Of a stretch of 64,000 bases of DNA, positions 29,740 through 41,564 are shown piece after piece. Origin of the DNA: CAMLIZ01 sp040758375 (GTDB lineage: Bacteria > Pseudomonadota > Gammaproteobacteria > Burkholderiales > Burkholderiaceae_C); the NCBI GenBank assembly GCA_040758375.1, contig JBFLWE010000010.1, positions 1-64,000 on the forward strand, in the 5' to 3' direction. Numbering within the stretch: the first letter of the stretch is position 1; each line of letters starts with the position of its first letter. Below the pieces are notes generated by a model. It ran no database searches, was not told the origin of the DNA, and worked only from the letters and a program-made list of their open reading frames with translations. Position numbers and translations under genes: made by a program.

Positions 29740-30414
29740 TCAGCGGTTCTTGAGGCCGATTCCGACCAGAAATGTTTCCGAAGACCTGTCTCGCGAGGCT
29801 TTGGGCTTCAAGGGTTTGACGACACGGAAATTGCGCTTGAACAACTCCACGAGCTGGCTGTGACCACTGCCATGAAACACCTTGCACACCAGCGCCCCTT
29901 CAGGACGCAGGTGTTGGGTGGCGAATTCCACGGCAAGTTCCACCAGGTGCGCGATGCGGGCCGCATCGGAGCTCTCGATGCCGGACAGGTTCGGGGCCAT
30001 GTCGGACACCACCACATCCACCGGCCTGCCGGCCAGCAGGCCTTCCAGTTGTTGCACCACAGCATCCTCGCGGAAATCGCCCTGGATGAACTGCACGCCC
30101 TCGATCGGCTCGAAAGGCAACAGGTCCAGCGCGATGATGGTGCCTTTCAACTCGCCCACCGCCGCCCCGCCGGCGCCGGCCTCCTTGGGCGCGAAGCGGC
30201 GCCGCAGGTACTGACTCCAGGCACCCGGCGCGGCTCCCAGGTCCACGACCACCTGGCCGGGACGGAACAGCTTGAGCGCCTCGTCGATCTCCTTGAGCTT
30301 GTAGGCAGCCCGCGCCCGGTAGCCTTCTTTCTGTGCCAGCTTCACGTAGGGGTCGCTGACGTGGTCGGCGAGCCACGCCTTGTTCACTTTCTTGCTTTTG
30401 GTTTTGATCTTCAT
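29740..30414 (-). CDS. rlmE: 23S rRNA (uridine-2'-O)-methyltransferase RlmE (FtsJ/RrmJ)
   Basis: A 224-residue Rossmann methyltransferase that modifies U2552 of 23S rRNA with S-adenosylmethionine. Motif I is VVDLGAAPGAWSQYL; the catalytic K-D-K-E elements are represented by RARAAYKLKEID, VVVSDMAPNLSG, ALVCKVFHGSG and the conserved C-terminal KPKASRDRSSETFLVG. The ATG at 30414 (MKIKTKSKKVNKAWL) gives the standard length; the longer open frame is antisense to yhbY. Upstream of ftsH, as in most proteobacteria. Confidence 0.96.
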   Translation of the reverse strand: MKIKTKSKKVNKAWLADHVSDPYVKLAQKEGYRARAAYKLKEIDEALKLFRPGQVVVDLGAAPGAWSQYLRRRFAPKEAGAGGAAVGELKGTIIALDLLPFEPIEGVQFIQGDFREDAVVQQLEGLLAGRPVDVVVSDMAPNLSGIESSDAARIAHLVELAVEFATQHLRPEGALVCKVFHGSGHSQLVELFKRNFRVVKPLKPKASRDRSSETFLVGIGLKNR

Positions 30415-30435
30415 TGGCCGAACATAATAGGCACC

Positions 30436-30909
30436 ATGCCTGCAATAGAACTGACTCCGGCCGAGCGCAAGGCGCACAAGGCCGAGGCGCACCACCTGAA
30501 CCCCGTCGTCCAGATCGGCGGCGACGGGCTCACACCCAGCGTGATCAAGGAGGCTGACACCGCGCTGAAGGCGCACGGCCTGATCAAGATCCGGGTGTTC
30601 TCCGACGACCGCGAGGAGCGCGCCGCGCTGCTGGACCGGTTGGCCGACGAACTGAACGCCGCGCCCATCCAGCACATCGGCAAGCTGCTCGTGCTGTGGC
30701 GCCCCATCCCGCCGAAGGAAAAGGCGGAAAAGGAAGACCGCCGCCCCGCGCCCAAGGTGGTGAAGATCGTCAAGTTCTCCAAGAGCGGCAACCACCGCCC
30801 CACGGTGAAGAAGGTCACCGTGATGGGCAACCAGCGGGTCACGGCCGGCGGCACGATCAAGCGCGCGAAAAAGCGCGTTGGCACCAGCGTCAAGAAGTCC
30901 GCCGCCTGA
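30436..30909 (+). CDS. yhbY: YhbY-type CRM domain RNA-binding protein
   Basis: The 157-residue protein has a CRS1-YhbY (CRM) domain over about residues 1-98: LTPAERKAHKAEAHHLNPVVQIGGDGLTPSVIKEAD, KIRVFSD, and IGKLLVLWRP with the conserved GxxxxLWR-like end. The family binds pre-50S ribosomal particles. A 55-residue Lys/Arg-rich tail (ending KRAKKRVGTSVKKSAA) extends it beyond the roughly 97-residue E. coli form. It is divergent from rlmE with only 21 bp between start codons, a conserved neighbour relation. Confidence 0.92.
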   Translation: MPAIELTPAERKAHKAEAHHLNPVVQIGGDGLTPSVIKEADTALKAHGLIKIRVFSDDREERAALLDRLADELNAAPIQHIGKLLVLWRPIPPKEKAEKEDRRPAPKVVKIVKFSKSGNHRPTVKKVTVMGNQRVTAGGTIKRAKKRVGTSVKKSAA

Positions 30910-30910
30910 G

Positions 30911-31360
30911 TCAGAGTGCGGACGGCCGCGCCGTCCGCCAGGACAGCGCGCACACCAGCACGGTCTTCAACCCGAAGAAGCCAGCCGACACGCCGTGCAG
31001 CACGGCGAACGAAGGACCACCCTGGCCTGCGCGCGCGGCGGCCATCAGCGGCTGCAGCGCGAAGTACCCCGCCACGGTGCAAAACAGCGTGCCGAGCAGC
31101 AGCAGGACGTTGGTGCTCATCGCAGAGCCCCGCCCTGCGGCCGCATCGGCCGCCGCGATGCGCCGCTCCATCAGGAACAGCGCCACGGCCACCACCAGGC
31201 TGAAATAGGCCTCCTGCGCGAAGATCCGGCCCACCACCCGGCCTGCATCGGCCGGCGTCAGCGTGGCAAAGGGCGCCGGCGTGGCCACCAGCGCAATGCA
31301 CAGCAGCACGCCAGCCCACAGCGCCGGCAGCAGCACGCGCAGGCGGGCCATGACCGTCAT
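30911..31360 (-). CDS. DUF4149 (TMEM205-like) membrane protein
   Basis: A 149-residue protein with four predicted membrane helices (near 8-26, 50-65, 80-100 and 120-140). The first and last helices carry LWAGVLLCIALVATPAPFATL and HGVSAGFFGLKTVLV, which fit the DUF4149 family. Function is unknown. It begins right at the greA stop (1-bp overlap; MARLRVLLPALW at 31351 is an alternative start) and so belongs to the greA transcript. It is convergent with yhbY, 1 bp apart. Confidence 0.75.
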   Translation of the reverse strand: MTVMARLRVLLPALWAGVLLCIALVATPAPFATLTPADAGRVVGRIFAQEAYFSLVVAVALFLMERRIAAADAAAGRGSAMSTNVLLLLGTLFCTVAGYFALQPLMAAARAGQGGPSFAVLHGVSAGFFGLKTVLVCALSWRTARPSAL

Positions 31361-31836
31361 CAGACGTACCGCACTTCCACGATCTCGTAGCGCTTCACGC
31401 CGCCTGGGGCCATGACCTCGGCCACGTCGCCGGCTTCCTTGCCGATCAACGCGCGCGCAATCGGCGAGCTGATCGAGATCAGGCCCTTTTTCAGGTCGGC
31501 CTCGTCATCACCGACGATCTGGTAGGTGACTTCCGAGCCGCTCTCTTCCTCTTCCAGGTCGACGGTGGCGCCGAACACCACGCGGCCGCCGGCGTCCAGC
31601 GCCGCCGGGTCGATCACCTGGGCGGCGGCCAGCTTGCCTTCGAGTTCCTTGATGCGGCCCTCGATGAAGCCCTGCTTGTCCTTGGCGGCGTCGTACTCGG
31701 CGTTCTCCGACAGGTCGCCCTGCGCACGCGCTTCGGCGATCGCCTGGATCACCGCGTGGCGCTCCACCGTCTTCAACCGGTGCAGCTCTTCCTTGAGCTT
31801 CTCGGCGCCGCGCCTGGTCAGGGGAATAGTGCTCAT
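31360..31836 (-). CDS. greA: Transcription elongation factor GreA
   Basis: A 158-residue factor that enters the RNA polymerase secondary channel and stimulates cleavage of backtracked RNA. The N-terminal coiled coil bears the acidic tip DLSENAEYDAAKDKQ; the C-terminal FKBP-like domain contains YQIVGDDEADLKKGLISISSPIARALIGKE. It lies downstream of carAB behind a terminator-like hairpin. Confidence 0.98.
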   Translation of the reverse strand: MSTIPLTRRGAEKLKEELHRLKTVERHAVIQAIAEARAQGDLSENAEYDAAKDKQGFIEGRIKELEGKLAAAQVIDPAALDAGGRVVFGATVDLEEEESGSEVTYQIVGDDEADLKKGLISISSPIARALIGKEAGDVAEVMAPGGVKRYEIVEVRYV

Positions 31837-31853
31837 CTCGATTCTTGGCAGAT

Positions 31854-31898
31854 AAAAGGAAACCGCCGCCTGGGGTCCGTCAGGACTACCGGCGGCGG
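31854..31898 (-). terminator. Terminator/attenuator hairpin between carB and greA
   Basis: On the minus strand CCGCCGCC (31891-31898) pairs with GGCGGCGG (31863-31870); the loop carries an inner GTCC-TGAC-GGAC hairpin. TTTCCTTTT follows. The greA ATG is only 18 nt further on, so this can end carAB transcripts or attenuate greA. Confidence 0.65.
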
Positions 31899-31914
31899 GC
31901 AGATGCGAAAGAGT

Positions 31915-35161
<3,247 letters not shown>

Positions 35162-35169
<8 letters not shown>

Positions 35170-36322
35170 TCGTCTTCTCCGCCATCAGCGACACGAAACG
35201 GTCGAACAGGTAGCCGATGTCATGGGGTCCTGGGGAGGCTTCCGGGTGGCCCTGGAAGCAGAAGGCGGGTTTGTCGGTGCGCGCCAGGCCCTGCAGCGTG
35301 CCGTCGAACAGACTCACGTGCGTGGCGCGCAGGTTGGCCGGCAGCGTGCCCTCGTCCACCGCGAAGCCGTGGTTCTGGCTGGTGATGCTGACGCGGCCGG
35401 TGTCGAGATCCTTCACCGGGTGGTTGGCGCCGTGGTGCCCGAACTTCATCTTGAAGGTCTTGGCGCCGGAGGCCAGGGCCATGATCTGGTGGCCCAGGCA
35501 GATGCCGAAGGTGGGGATGCCGGTCTCGATGAGTTCGCGGCTGGACGCGATGGCGTAGTCGCAGGCGGCCGGATCGCCGGGGCCGTTGGCGAGGAAGATG
35601 CCGTCCGGCTTCAGCCGCAGCGCCTCGGCCGCAGGCGACTGTGCAGGCAACACCGTGATGCGGCAGCCGCGGCTGGCGAGCATGCGCAGGATGTTGCGCT
35701 TGACGCCGAAGTCGTAGGCCACCACGTGGAACCTTGCAGCCGCCAGCCGGCCGTAGCCGTTGCCGAGCTTCCACTCGGTCTCGGCCCATTCGTAGGGCGT
35801 GCGCGTGGTGACCACCTTTGCCAGGTCGAGCCCGGACATGTCCGGCGCGGCCTTGGCGCGCGCGACGGCCGCGGCAACGTCGTCCTGCGTCAGCGCGTGG
35901 CCCGCGGCAAAGGTGGCGATGCAGCCGTTTTGCGCACCTTTGCTGCGCAACGCGCGGGTGAGGCGCCGCGTGTCGATGCCGGCGATCGCCACCGTGCCCT
36001 CACGCTCGAGATACTGCGCCAGGGTCATCGACTGGCGGAAGTTCGACGCCAGCACCGGCAGGTCCTTGATGATCAAGCCGGCGGCATGGACCTTCGAGGC
36101 TTCCACATCCTCTTCGTTGACGCCCACGTTGCCGATGTGCGGATACGTCAGCGTGACGATCTGCTGGGCATAGCTGGGGTCGGTGAGGATTTCCTGGTAG
36201 CCGGTGAGCGCGGTGTTGAACACCACTTCGCCGACTGTGTGACCGGCAGCGCCGATCGAGATGCCTTGAAAGACCGTGCCGTCTGCGAGTGCGAGCAATG
36301 CGGGGGGCAGAACGGGCAGCAC
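35162..36322 (-). CDS. carA: Carbamoyl-phosphate synthase small subunit (glutamine amidotransferase)
   Basis: A 386-residue class I glutamine amidotransferase that feeds ammonia to CarB. The N-terminal domain begins LPPALLALADGTVFQGISIGA; the amidotransferase triad is in FGICLGHQ (Cys) and FQGHPEASPGPHD (His, Glu). A TATAAT at 36454-36459 on the minus strand is a likely promoter element. Confidence 0.98.
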
Positions 36323-36453
36323 GGGAATACTCCGGTAGTCGCGCGCCCAGCTTCAGGCCCTCTTCCTCCTTTTCTGGCGGATTCCGAGCTCGAGTCCGGT
36401 AGGAAACTGATGGCGTTTCGCTAGGCAGCGGGTGTTGGCAGGTAAACCGCGGA

Positions 36454-36459
36454 ATTATA
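36454..36459 (-). promoter_or_regulatory. Candidate -10 element for carAB
   Basis: TATAAT on the minus strand, about 135 bp before the carA ATG; the -35 is weak. The 36323-36500 spacer also holds the upstream region of the divergent EamA gene. Confidence 0.4.
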
Positions 36460-36500
36460 GCCTGAGCGCGGGTTTTCACCGACACCGCTAGACTGCGCCG

Positions 36501-37409
36501 ATGAGTGTCTCCCCTTCGACGGCATTGCCGGCCGCGCGGGCTGCCGCCGTTCATCGGCCCGGGCTGGCGCTGCTGGCCGGCGCCGTGGCCGCCGCCAGCT
36601 TCATCAGCATGGACGCGGCGATCAAGTTCATCTCGCCGCGCTACGACGCGGTCCAGCTCAGCTTTTTCCGCTTCGCCAGCGGCGCAGTGTTCGCCGTGCT
36701 GCTGTGGCTGTGGCAGCGCTCGCCGCTGCCGGAGCGCGCGGCCTGGCGCCTGCATTTCTGGCGCAGCGGCCTGCTGCTGGTGTCGCTGGTGACCTACTTC
36801 CATGCGCTGACGGTGCTGCCGCTGGCGATGACGGTGGCGATCTCCTACCTGGCACCGATCTTCGTGTCCCTGCTGGCGATGCTGGTATTGCACGAACGGC
36901 CCTCGCGCTGGATCTGGCTGGCGCTGGCGGCCGGACTCGGCGGCGTGGGTGTGACGCTCTGGCCGGAGCTGGGCGCCGGCGTGCCGAGCGGCGGCAGCGG
37001 CCGGCTGCTGGGCATCGCGTCGGTCGGGCTGTCGGCACTGGCGTTTTCCGGCGTGATGGTGCTCGCGCGACGCCAGGCGCAGCACGATTCGCTGTGGACC
37101 ATCCTGCTGATCCAGAACCTGCTGCCCATGCTGTTGCTGGCGCTGCCCGCCGGCCTGAGTTGGAAGCCGCTCCAAGCAGCGGACCTGCTGCCGATCGTGC
37201 TGGCGGGCACGTGCGCCACCATCGGCCTGCTGTCGCTGACCTACGCGTTCACGCACCTGGAAGCCAGCCGCGTGGCGCCGCTGGAGTACACCAGCTTCGT
37301 CTGGGCCAGCGGGCTGGGTTACCTGCTGTTCGACGAAGTGCCCAGCGCGCGCACCGGTGTGTCGGCGGCGCTCATCGTCGCCGGCTGCCTGCTGCTGATG
37401 CGGCGCTGA
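36501..37409 (+). CDS. EamA/DMT-family transporter
   Basis: A 302-residue inner-membrane protein with ten predicted helices in two five-helix halves (drug/metabolite transporter superfamily). First half: GAVAAASFISMDAAIKFISPRYDAVQLSFFRF; second half: GIASVGLSALAFSGVMVLARRQA. The substrate is not predictable. Single gene, divergent from carA. Confidence 0.88.
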   Translation: MSVSPSTALPAARAAAVHRPGLALLAGAVAAASFISMDAAIKFISPRYDAVQLSFFRFASGAVFAVLLWLWQRSPLPERAAWRLHFWRSGLLLVSLVTYFHALTVLPLAMTVAISYLAPIFVSLLAMLVLHERPSRWIWLALAAGLGGVGVTLWPELGAGVPSGGSGRLLGIASVGLSALAFSGVMVLARRQAQHDSLWTILLIQNLLPMLLLALPAGLSWKPLQAADLLPIVLAGTCATIGLLSLTYAFTHLEASRVAPLEYTSFVWASGLGYLLFDEVPSARTGVSAALIVAGCLLLMRR

Positions 37410-37547
37410 TCCGCCGTACTTGTTTTTTCGCACCGCGCCTGCATTTGGCGCGCCAGGAACCGCCGCGGCGCCGCGGGCACGGAACTAGAATGCCCCGACG
37501 AGCCCTCTAAGGCTTTGGTTCCCCTGTCTGTCACTGGAGGTTCACGA

Positions 37548-38243
37548 ATGAACGACCGCCTGCAAACCGCTTATCCCGGCTACGCCGGCGCCGGATCGGT
37601 GGCCGAGCGCAACCGGGTGCTGCGCAACACCTATTGGCTGCTGGCCCTGTCGCTGGTGCCCACCGTGCTGGGCGCCTGGGTCGGCGTCAGCACCGGCATC
37701 ATGGCCGCCATGGGCCCGGGCATGAGCCTGGTGGTGTTCCTGGTCGGCGCCTTCGGCCTGATGTTCGCGATCGAGAAGACCAAGCACTCCTCCACCGGCG
37801 TCGCGGTGCTGCTGGGCTTCACCTTCTTCATGGGCCTGATGCTCTCGCGCCTGCTGGCCGCCGTGCTGGGCTTCAAGAACGGCGGCACGCTGGTGATGTA
37901 CGCCTTTGGCGGCACCGCAGCCATCTTCTTCGGCATGGCGACACTGGCCACCGTGATCAAGCGCGACCTGTCGGGGCTGGGCAAGTTCCTGATGGTGGGC
38001 GCATGGATCCTGTTCTTCGCCTTCCTGGCCAACTTCTTCCTGCAGTCGTCGGCGCTGATGCTGACGCTGCTGGTGCTGATGCTCGGCGTGTTCTCCGCGT
38101 TCATGCTGTACGACATCAAGCGCGTGATCGACGGCGGCGAAACCAACTACATCACGGCCACGCTCGCGATCTACCTGGACCTGTTCAATGTGTTCCAGGC
38201 GCTGCTGAGCCTGCTGGGCATCTTCGGCGGCGAGCGCGAGTAG
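37548..38243 (+). CDS. Bax inhibitor-1/YccA family membrane protein
   Basis: A 231-residue, seven-helix protein of the BI-1/YccA/YbhL family: NRVLRNTYWLLALSL at the start and FMLYDIKRVIDGGETNYITATLAIYLDLFNVFQALLSLLG at the end, including the conserved Asp pair of the proposed pH sensor/ion channel. In E. coli YccA interacts with FtsH; whether this does is unknown. RBS CTGGAGG is 8 nt before the ATG at 37548. Confidence 0.92.
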   Translation: MNDRLQTAYPGYAGAGSVAERNRVLRNTYWLLALSLVPTVLGAWVGVSTGIMAAMGPGMSLVVFLVGAFGLMFAIEKTKHSSTGVAVLLGFTFFMGLMLSRLLAAVLGFKNGGTLVMYAFGGTAAIFFGMATLATVIKRDLSGLGKFLMVGAWILFFAFLANFFLQSSALMLTLLVLMLGVFSAFMLYDIKRVIDGGETNYITATLAIYLDLFNVFQALLSLLGIFGGERE

Positions 38244-38263
38244 TCCCGTACCACGCTCGAAGC

Positions 38264-38291
38264 GAAAAGCCCCGCAGTGCGGGGCTTTTTT
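38264..38291 (+). terminator. Intrinsic terminator after the BI-1/YccA gene
   Basis: AAAAGCCCCGC / GCGGGGCTTTTTT hairpin with a very short AGT loop. It is symmetric enough (A-run on the other side) to also act on rlmD transcripts from the minus strand. Confidence 0.9.
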
Positions 38292-38342
38292 CATGGAGCG
38301 CCGCGCTCGAGGGCGGCCACTGGCTGGCTCCGGCTCGCGTCG

Positions 38343-39710
38343 CTACACCGGAGCATCACGCTCGAAGAGCGCGATGCTTTCCACGTGTGCGGTGTGCGGA
38401 AACATGTTCACCGCTCCGGCGGCCGTGCAGCGGTAGCCGGCCTGGTGCACCAGCAGCCCCGCATCACGCGCCAAGGTCGCCGGATTGCAGCTCACGTAGA
38501 CGATGCGCGCCGGCGGTGCCCAACCCGCAGGGGCCGACGCCGCCTCCTGATGCAGGTCAGCCAGCGCCTTGGCCAGCGCAAACGCGCCTTCGCGCGGCGG
38601 GTCCACCAACCACTTCTGCGCCGTGCCATAGGCGCACAGCGCTGGCGGCGTCAGCTCGAACAGGTTGCACGCGGCGAACCGCGCCCTGCCGGCCAGGCGG
38701 TTGCGCGCCGCGTTCTGCTGCGCGCGCGCCACCAGCACTTCGCTGCCTTCGACGCCCAGCACCTCCTTCGCCTGCGTGGCGATCGGCAGGCTGAAGTTGC
38801 CCAGGCCGCAGAACCAGTCGATCACCCGCTCGTCGGGCCGCGCGTCCAGCAAGCGCAGCGCGCGGCCCACCAGCACGGTGTTGATCGGGTGATTCACCTG
38901 CGTGAAGTCGGTGGGTTTGAAGGGCATCGTGATGCCGAACTCGGGCAGCTCATAGGCCAACGACGGCCCTTCCTGATCGAGCAGGTGCACCGTTTCCGGT
39001 CCCTTGGGCTGCAGCCACCACTGCACACGATGCCGTTGCGCAAACTCGCGCAGGGCCGTCAGGTCGCCAGCGCTCAAAGGCTCGAGGTGCCGCAGCACCA
39101 GGGCCGTGACGTCCTCGCCGATCGCCAGCTCGATCTGGGGGATCCGGTCGCGGTGCGCCATGCCGCCAACGAGCTCGCGCAGCGGCAGCAGCAGATCGCT
39201 CACATGGCGCGGCACCACATGGCACTCGCGGATGTCGGCCACGTAGCGCGACTTGCGCTCGTGAAACCCGACGAGCACCGTGCCCTTCTTCGGCACGTAG
39301 CGCACCGAAAAGCGCGCCCGGTAGCGATAGCCCCAGGCCGGCCCCTCGATAGGCCGCAGCATGCGCTCGGGTTTCACCTTGCCGAGGTGCCAGAGGTTGT
39401 CTTCCAGCACGCGCTGCTTGATCGCCACCTGCGCCGCGGCTTGCAGGTGCTGCATCTTGCAGCCGCCGCAGGCGCCGGCATGCAAGCCGGCATGCGGACA
39501 ACGCTCGCGCACCCGCTGGCTGCTTTCATGGCGGATGGCGGTGAGCGTGGCCTGCTCCCACTGGTTCTTGCGGCGGTTCACCTGCACCTGCACCAGCTCG
39601 CCGGGCAAGGCGCCTTCGATGAACACCACCTTGCCCTCGGCGTTGTGCGCCACGCCTTGTGCTTCGAGGTCGAGCGACTCGACCTTGAGCCATTCGCTGC
39701 TGTCTGTCAT
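38343..39710 (-). CDS. rlmD: 23S rRNA (uracil(1939)-C5)-methyltransferase RlmD (RumA)
   Basis: A 455-residue enzyme that methylates U1939 with S-adenosylmethionine. An N-terminal TRAM domain (VESLDLEAQGVAHNAEGKVVF) is followed by the Fe-S cysteines (CPHAGLHAGACGGCKMQH and Cys in RECHVV), the SAM motif IDWFCGLGNFSLP, and the catalytic YVSCNPATLARD. Confidence 0.94.
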   Translation of the reverse strand: MTDSSEWLKVESLDLEAQGVAHNAEGKVVFIEGALPGELVQVQVNRRKNQWEQATLTAIRHESSQRVRERCPHAGLHAGACGGCKMQHLQAAAQVAIKQRVLEDNLWHLGKVKPERMLRPIEGPAWGYRYRARFSVRYVPKKGTVLVGFHERKSRYVADIRECHVVPRHVSDLLLPLRELVGGMAHRDRIPQIELAIGEDVTALVLRHLEPLSAGDLTALREFAQRHRVQWWLQPKGPETVHLLDQEGPSLAYELPEFGITMPFKPTDFTQVNHPINTVLVGRALRLLDARPDERVIDWFCGLGNFSLPIATQAKEVLGVEGSEVLVARAQQNAARNRLAGRARFAACNLFELTPPALCAYGTAQKWLVDPPREGAFALAKALADLHQEAASAPAGWAPPARIVYVSCNPATLARDAGLLVHQAGYRCTAAGAVNMFPHTAHVESIALFERDAPV

Positions 39711-39732
39711 GGGGCGCGATTATCGGGCGGCC

Positions 39733-40521
39733 TCACGCCCAGGCCGCCAGATACTCCCGCCAGTGCGGCTCGTCGATGCCCGCCAGCGCCTGCTTCACGA
39801 AGGTGATCTCCTGCTCGTACTCAGCCTCGGTGAAGCCGCCGCGCATCTTCTGGAAGCGGCAGTAGAGCAAGTAGGTGTTCATCACGTCGGTTTCGCAATA
39901 GCGGCGGATGTCCTCGATCTCGCCGCGCAGATAGGCCGGGTACACCGCGGAGCCGTCCATGCCGAGCTTGCCCGGGAAGCCGCAGAGCTTGGCCATCGCG
40001 TCGAGCGGAGCATTGGCGCGCGGCTGGTACATCGCCAGCAGGTCCATCAGGTCGAGATGGCGCATGTGGTAGCGGCCGATGTAGTTGTTCCACTTGAACT
40101 CGCGATCGTCCTCGCCCATGTCCCAATACTTGCTGGCCACAACGCCGTGGCGCAGTCCACGGTAGTGCAGCACCGGCAGGTCAAAGCCGCCGCCGTTCCA
40201 GCTGACCAGCTGGGGCACGTGCTTCTCGACGCTGTTGTAGAAGGTCTGGATGAGCCGCCCCTCCTGACTCACACCTTCGGGCTCGCGGTCGACGAAGGAA
40301 TGCACGCGCAGGCCCTCGGCGTTGCGGAACACGCACGAGATCACCAGCACGCGCTGCAGGTGATGCGGCAGGAATTCGCTGCGGCCGCCTTCGGCGCGCT
40401 CGGCCAGTTCGCGGGCGTAGACGTCGGCGTCGCTGAGCGAGGCATCGGCTGCTTTCAGCAGGCGCAAGCCGGCGATGTCAGGAATGGTCTCGATGTCGAA
40501 GACCAGAACGGGCCAAGTCAT
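39733..40521 (-). CDS. 3'-5' exonuclease, DNA polymerase B exonuclease-like
   Basis: The 262-residue protein is a DEDD exonuclease with motif I VFDIETIPD, motif II SWNGGGFDLPVLHYR and motif III RRYCETDVMNTYLLY. No polymerase domain is attached. This matches the predicted stand-alone PolB-type exonuclease family of unknown role, possibly in repair. It is 13 bp after rpoS. Confidence 0.88.
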   Translation of the reverse strand: MTWPVLVFDIETIPDIAGLRLLKAADASLSDADVYARELAERAEGGRSEFLPHHLQRVLVISCVFRNAEGLRVHSFVDREPEGVSQEGRLIQTFYNSVEKHVPQLVSWNGGGFDLPVLHYRGLRHGVVASKYWDMGEDDREFKWNNYIGRYHMRHLDLMDLLAMYQPRANAPLDAMAKLCGFPGKLGMDGSAVYPAYLRGEIEDIRRYCETDVMNTYLLYCRFQKMRGGFTEAEYEQEITFVKQALAGIDEPHWREYLAAWA

Positions 40522-40534
40522 TCTGTGCGAGTTG

Positions 40535-41539
40535 TCAGAGCACCGAATCGCGGTCGATGCCTTGCCGGATCATGCGGCGCTTGAGTTTGAGCAGCGCCTC
40601 TTGCTGGATCTGGCGGATTCGTTCGCGCGTGAGCCCCATGCGTTCGGCCAGCACCTCCAGCGTCTCGGGTTCCCGGTCACGCAGGCCATAGCGTCCGGCC
40701 AGCACCTCGCGCTCGCGCTCGTTGAGCTCCGACAAGCCGTTGCGCAGCAGCAGCTCGACTTCGTGGCTGAGCGTCAGGCCCATCGGATCGACCGCATGGT
40801 CGTCGGCGACGTTGTCCAGCATCGACTCGCCGTGGTCCACCGCATCACGCTCCAGCGGCGCGTCCAGCGAGGCCGGCTGCTCGGCATAACGCAACAGGTC
40901 CGCCACCTCCTGGACCGGCCGGCCCAGGGCCTCGGCAATGGCCTCCACGCGCACGGGCCTGTCGTCGGCGGTGCGGCCGGATTGCGCCTCCAGCGCCCTG
41001 CGCGCCTTGAGCACATGATTGAGCTCGCGCACCACGTGCACCGGCAACCGCACCAGGCGCGCCTGGTGCATGATCGCGCGCTCGATGTTCTGCCGGATCC
41101 ACCACGACGCATAGGTGGAGAAGCGAAAGCCGCGCTCGGGCTCGAACTTGGTGGTCGCGTGCATCAGCCCGAGGTTGCCCTCTTCTATGAGGTCGGTCAT
41201 GGGCAGGCCGCGCCCGAGGTAGTTCTTCGCGATGCTCACCACCAGCCGCAGGTTGCGCTCGATCATCGCCTGGCGAGCCGCGAAGTCGCCTGCGCGGGCC
41301 TTCACCGCGGTGTGGTACTCCTCCTCGGGCGTCAACAAGGGCGCACGTCGGATCTCGCGCAGGTAGGCCTGCAGCGTGTTGCCCACGTCGGGTTCGCCCA
41401 GCGGCAGCTCCGCCACCGCGCGCTCCGCGCCCTCGGGCTCAGGCGGTTCGCCGGGCACGGGCGCCATGGGCACCGCCAGCGGGTTGCCCGCCAGCAGCTC
41501 GCTCGCATGTCCGTTCTGCGTGTCTCGCTTCCTGGTCAT
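40535..41539 (-). CDS. rpoS: RNA polymerase sigma factor RpoS
   Basis: A 334-residue stationary-phase/general stress sigma factor. Region 1.2: DVGNTLQAYLREIRRAPLLTPEEE; region 2: IERNLRLVVSIAKNYLGRGLPMTDLIEEGNLGLMHA and FRFSTYASWWIRQNIERAI; region 4.2: TLEVLAERMGLTRERIRQIQQEAL. The ATG at 41539 fits; the longer frame overlaps nlpD. Last gene of the conserved surE-pcm-nlpD-rpoS block, with the usual potential for an rpoS promoter inside nlpD. Confidence 0.96.
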   Translation of the reverse strand: MTRKRDTQNGHASELLAGNPLAVPMAPVPGEPPEPEGAERAVAELPLGEPDVGNTLQAYLREIRRAPLLTPEEEYHTAVKARAGDFAARQAMIERNLRLVVSIAKNYLGRGLPMTDLIEEGNLGLMHATTKFEPERGFRFSTYASWWIRQNIERAIMHQARLVRLPVHVVRELNHVLKARRALEAQSGRTADDRPVRVEAIAEALGRPVQEVADLLRYAEQPASLDAPLERDAVDHGESMLDNVADDHAVDPMGLTLSHEVELLLRNGLSELNEREREVLAGRYGLRDREPETLEVLAERMGLTRERIRQIQQEALLKLKRRMIRQGIDRDSVL

Positions 41540-41564
41540 GCGCGCGCCTTTGTATGCATGAACT

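Noticed and set aside
40535..41539. Assignment as rpoD or rpoH
   Set aside because: It lacks the long region 1.1 of RpoD, and its operon (surE-pcm-nlpD) and sequence match RpoS.
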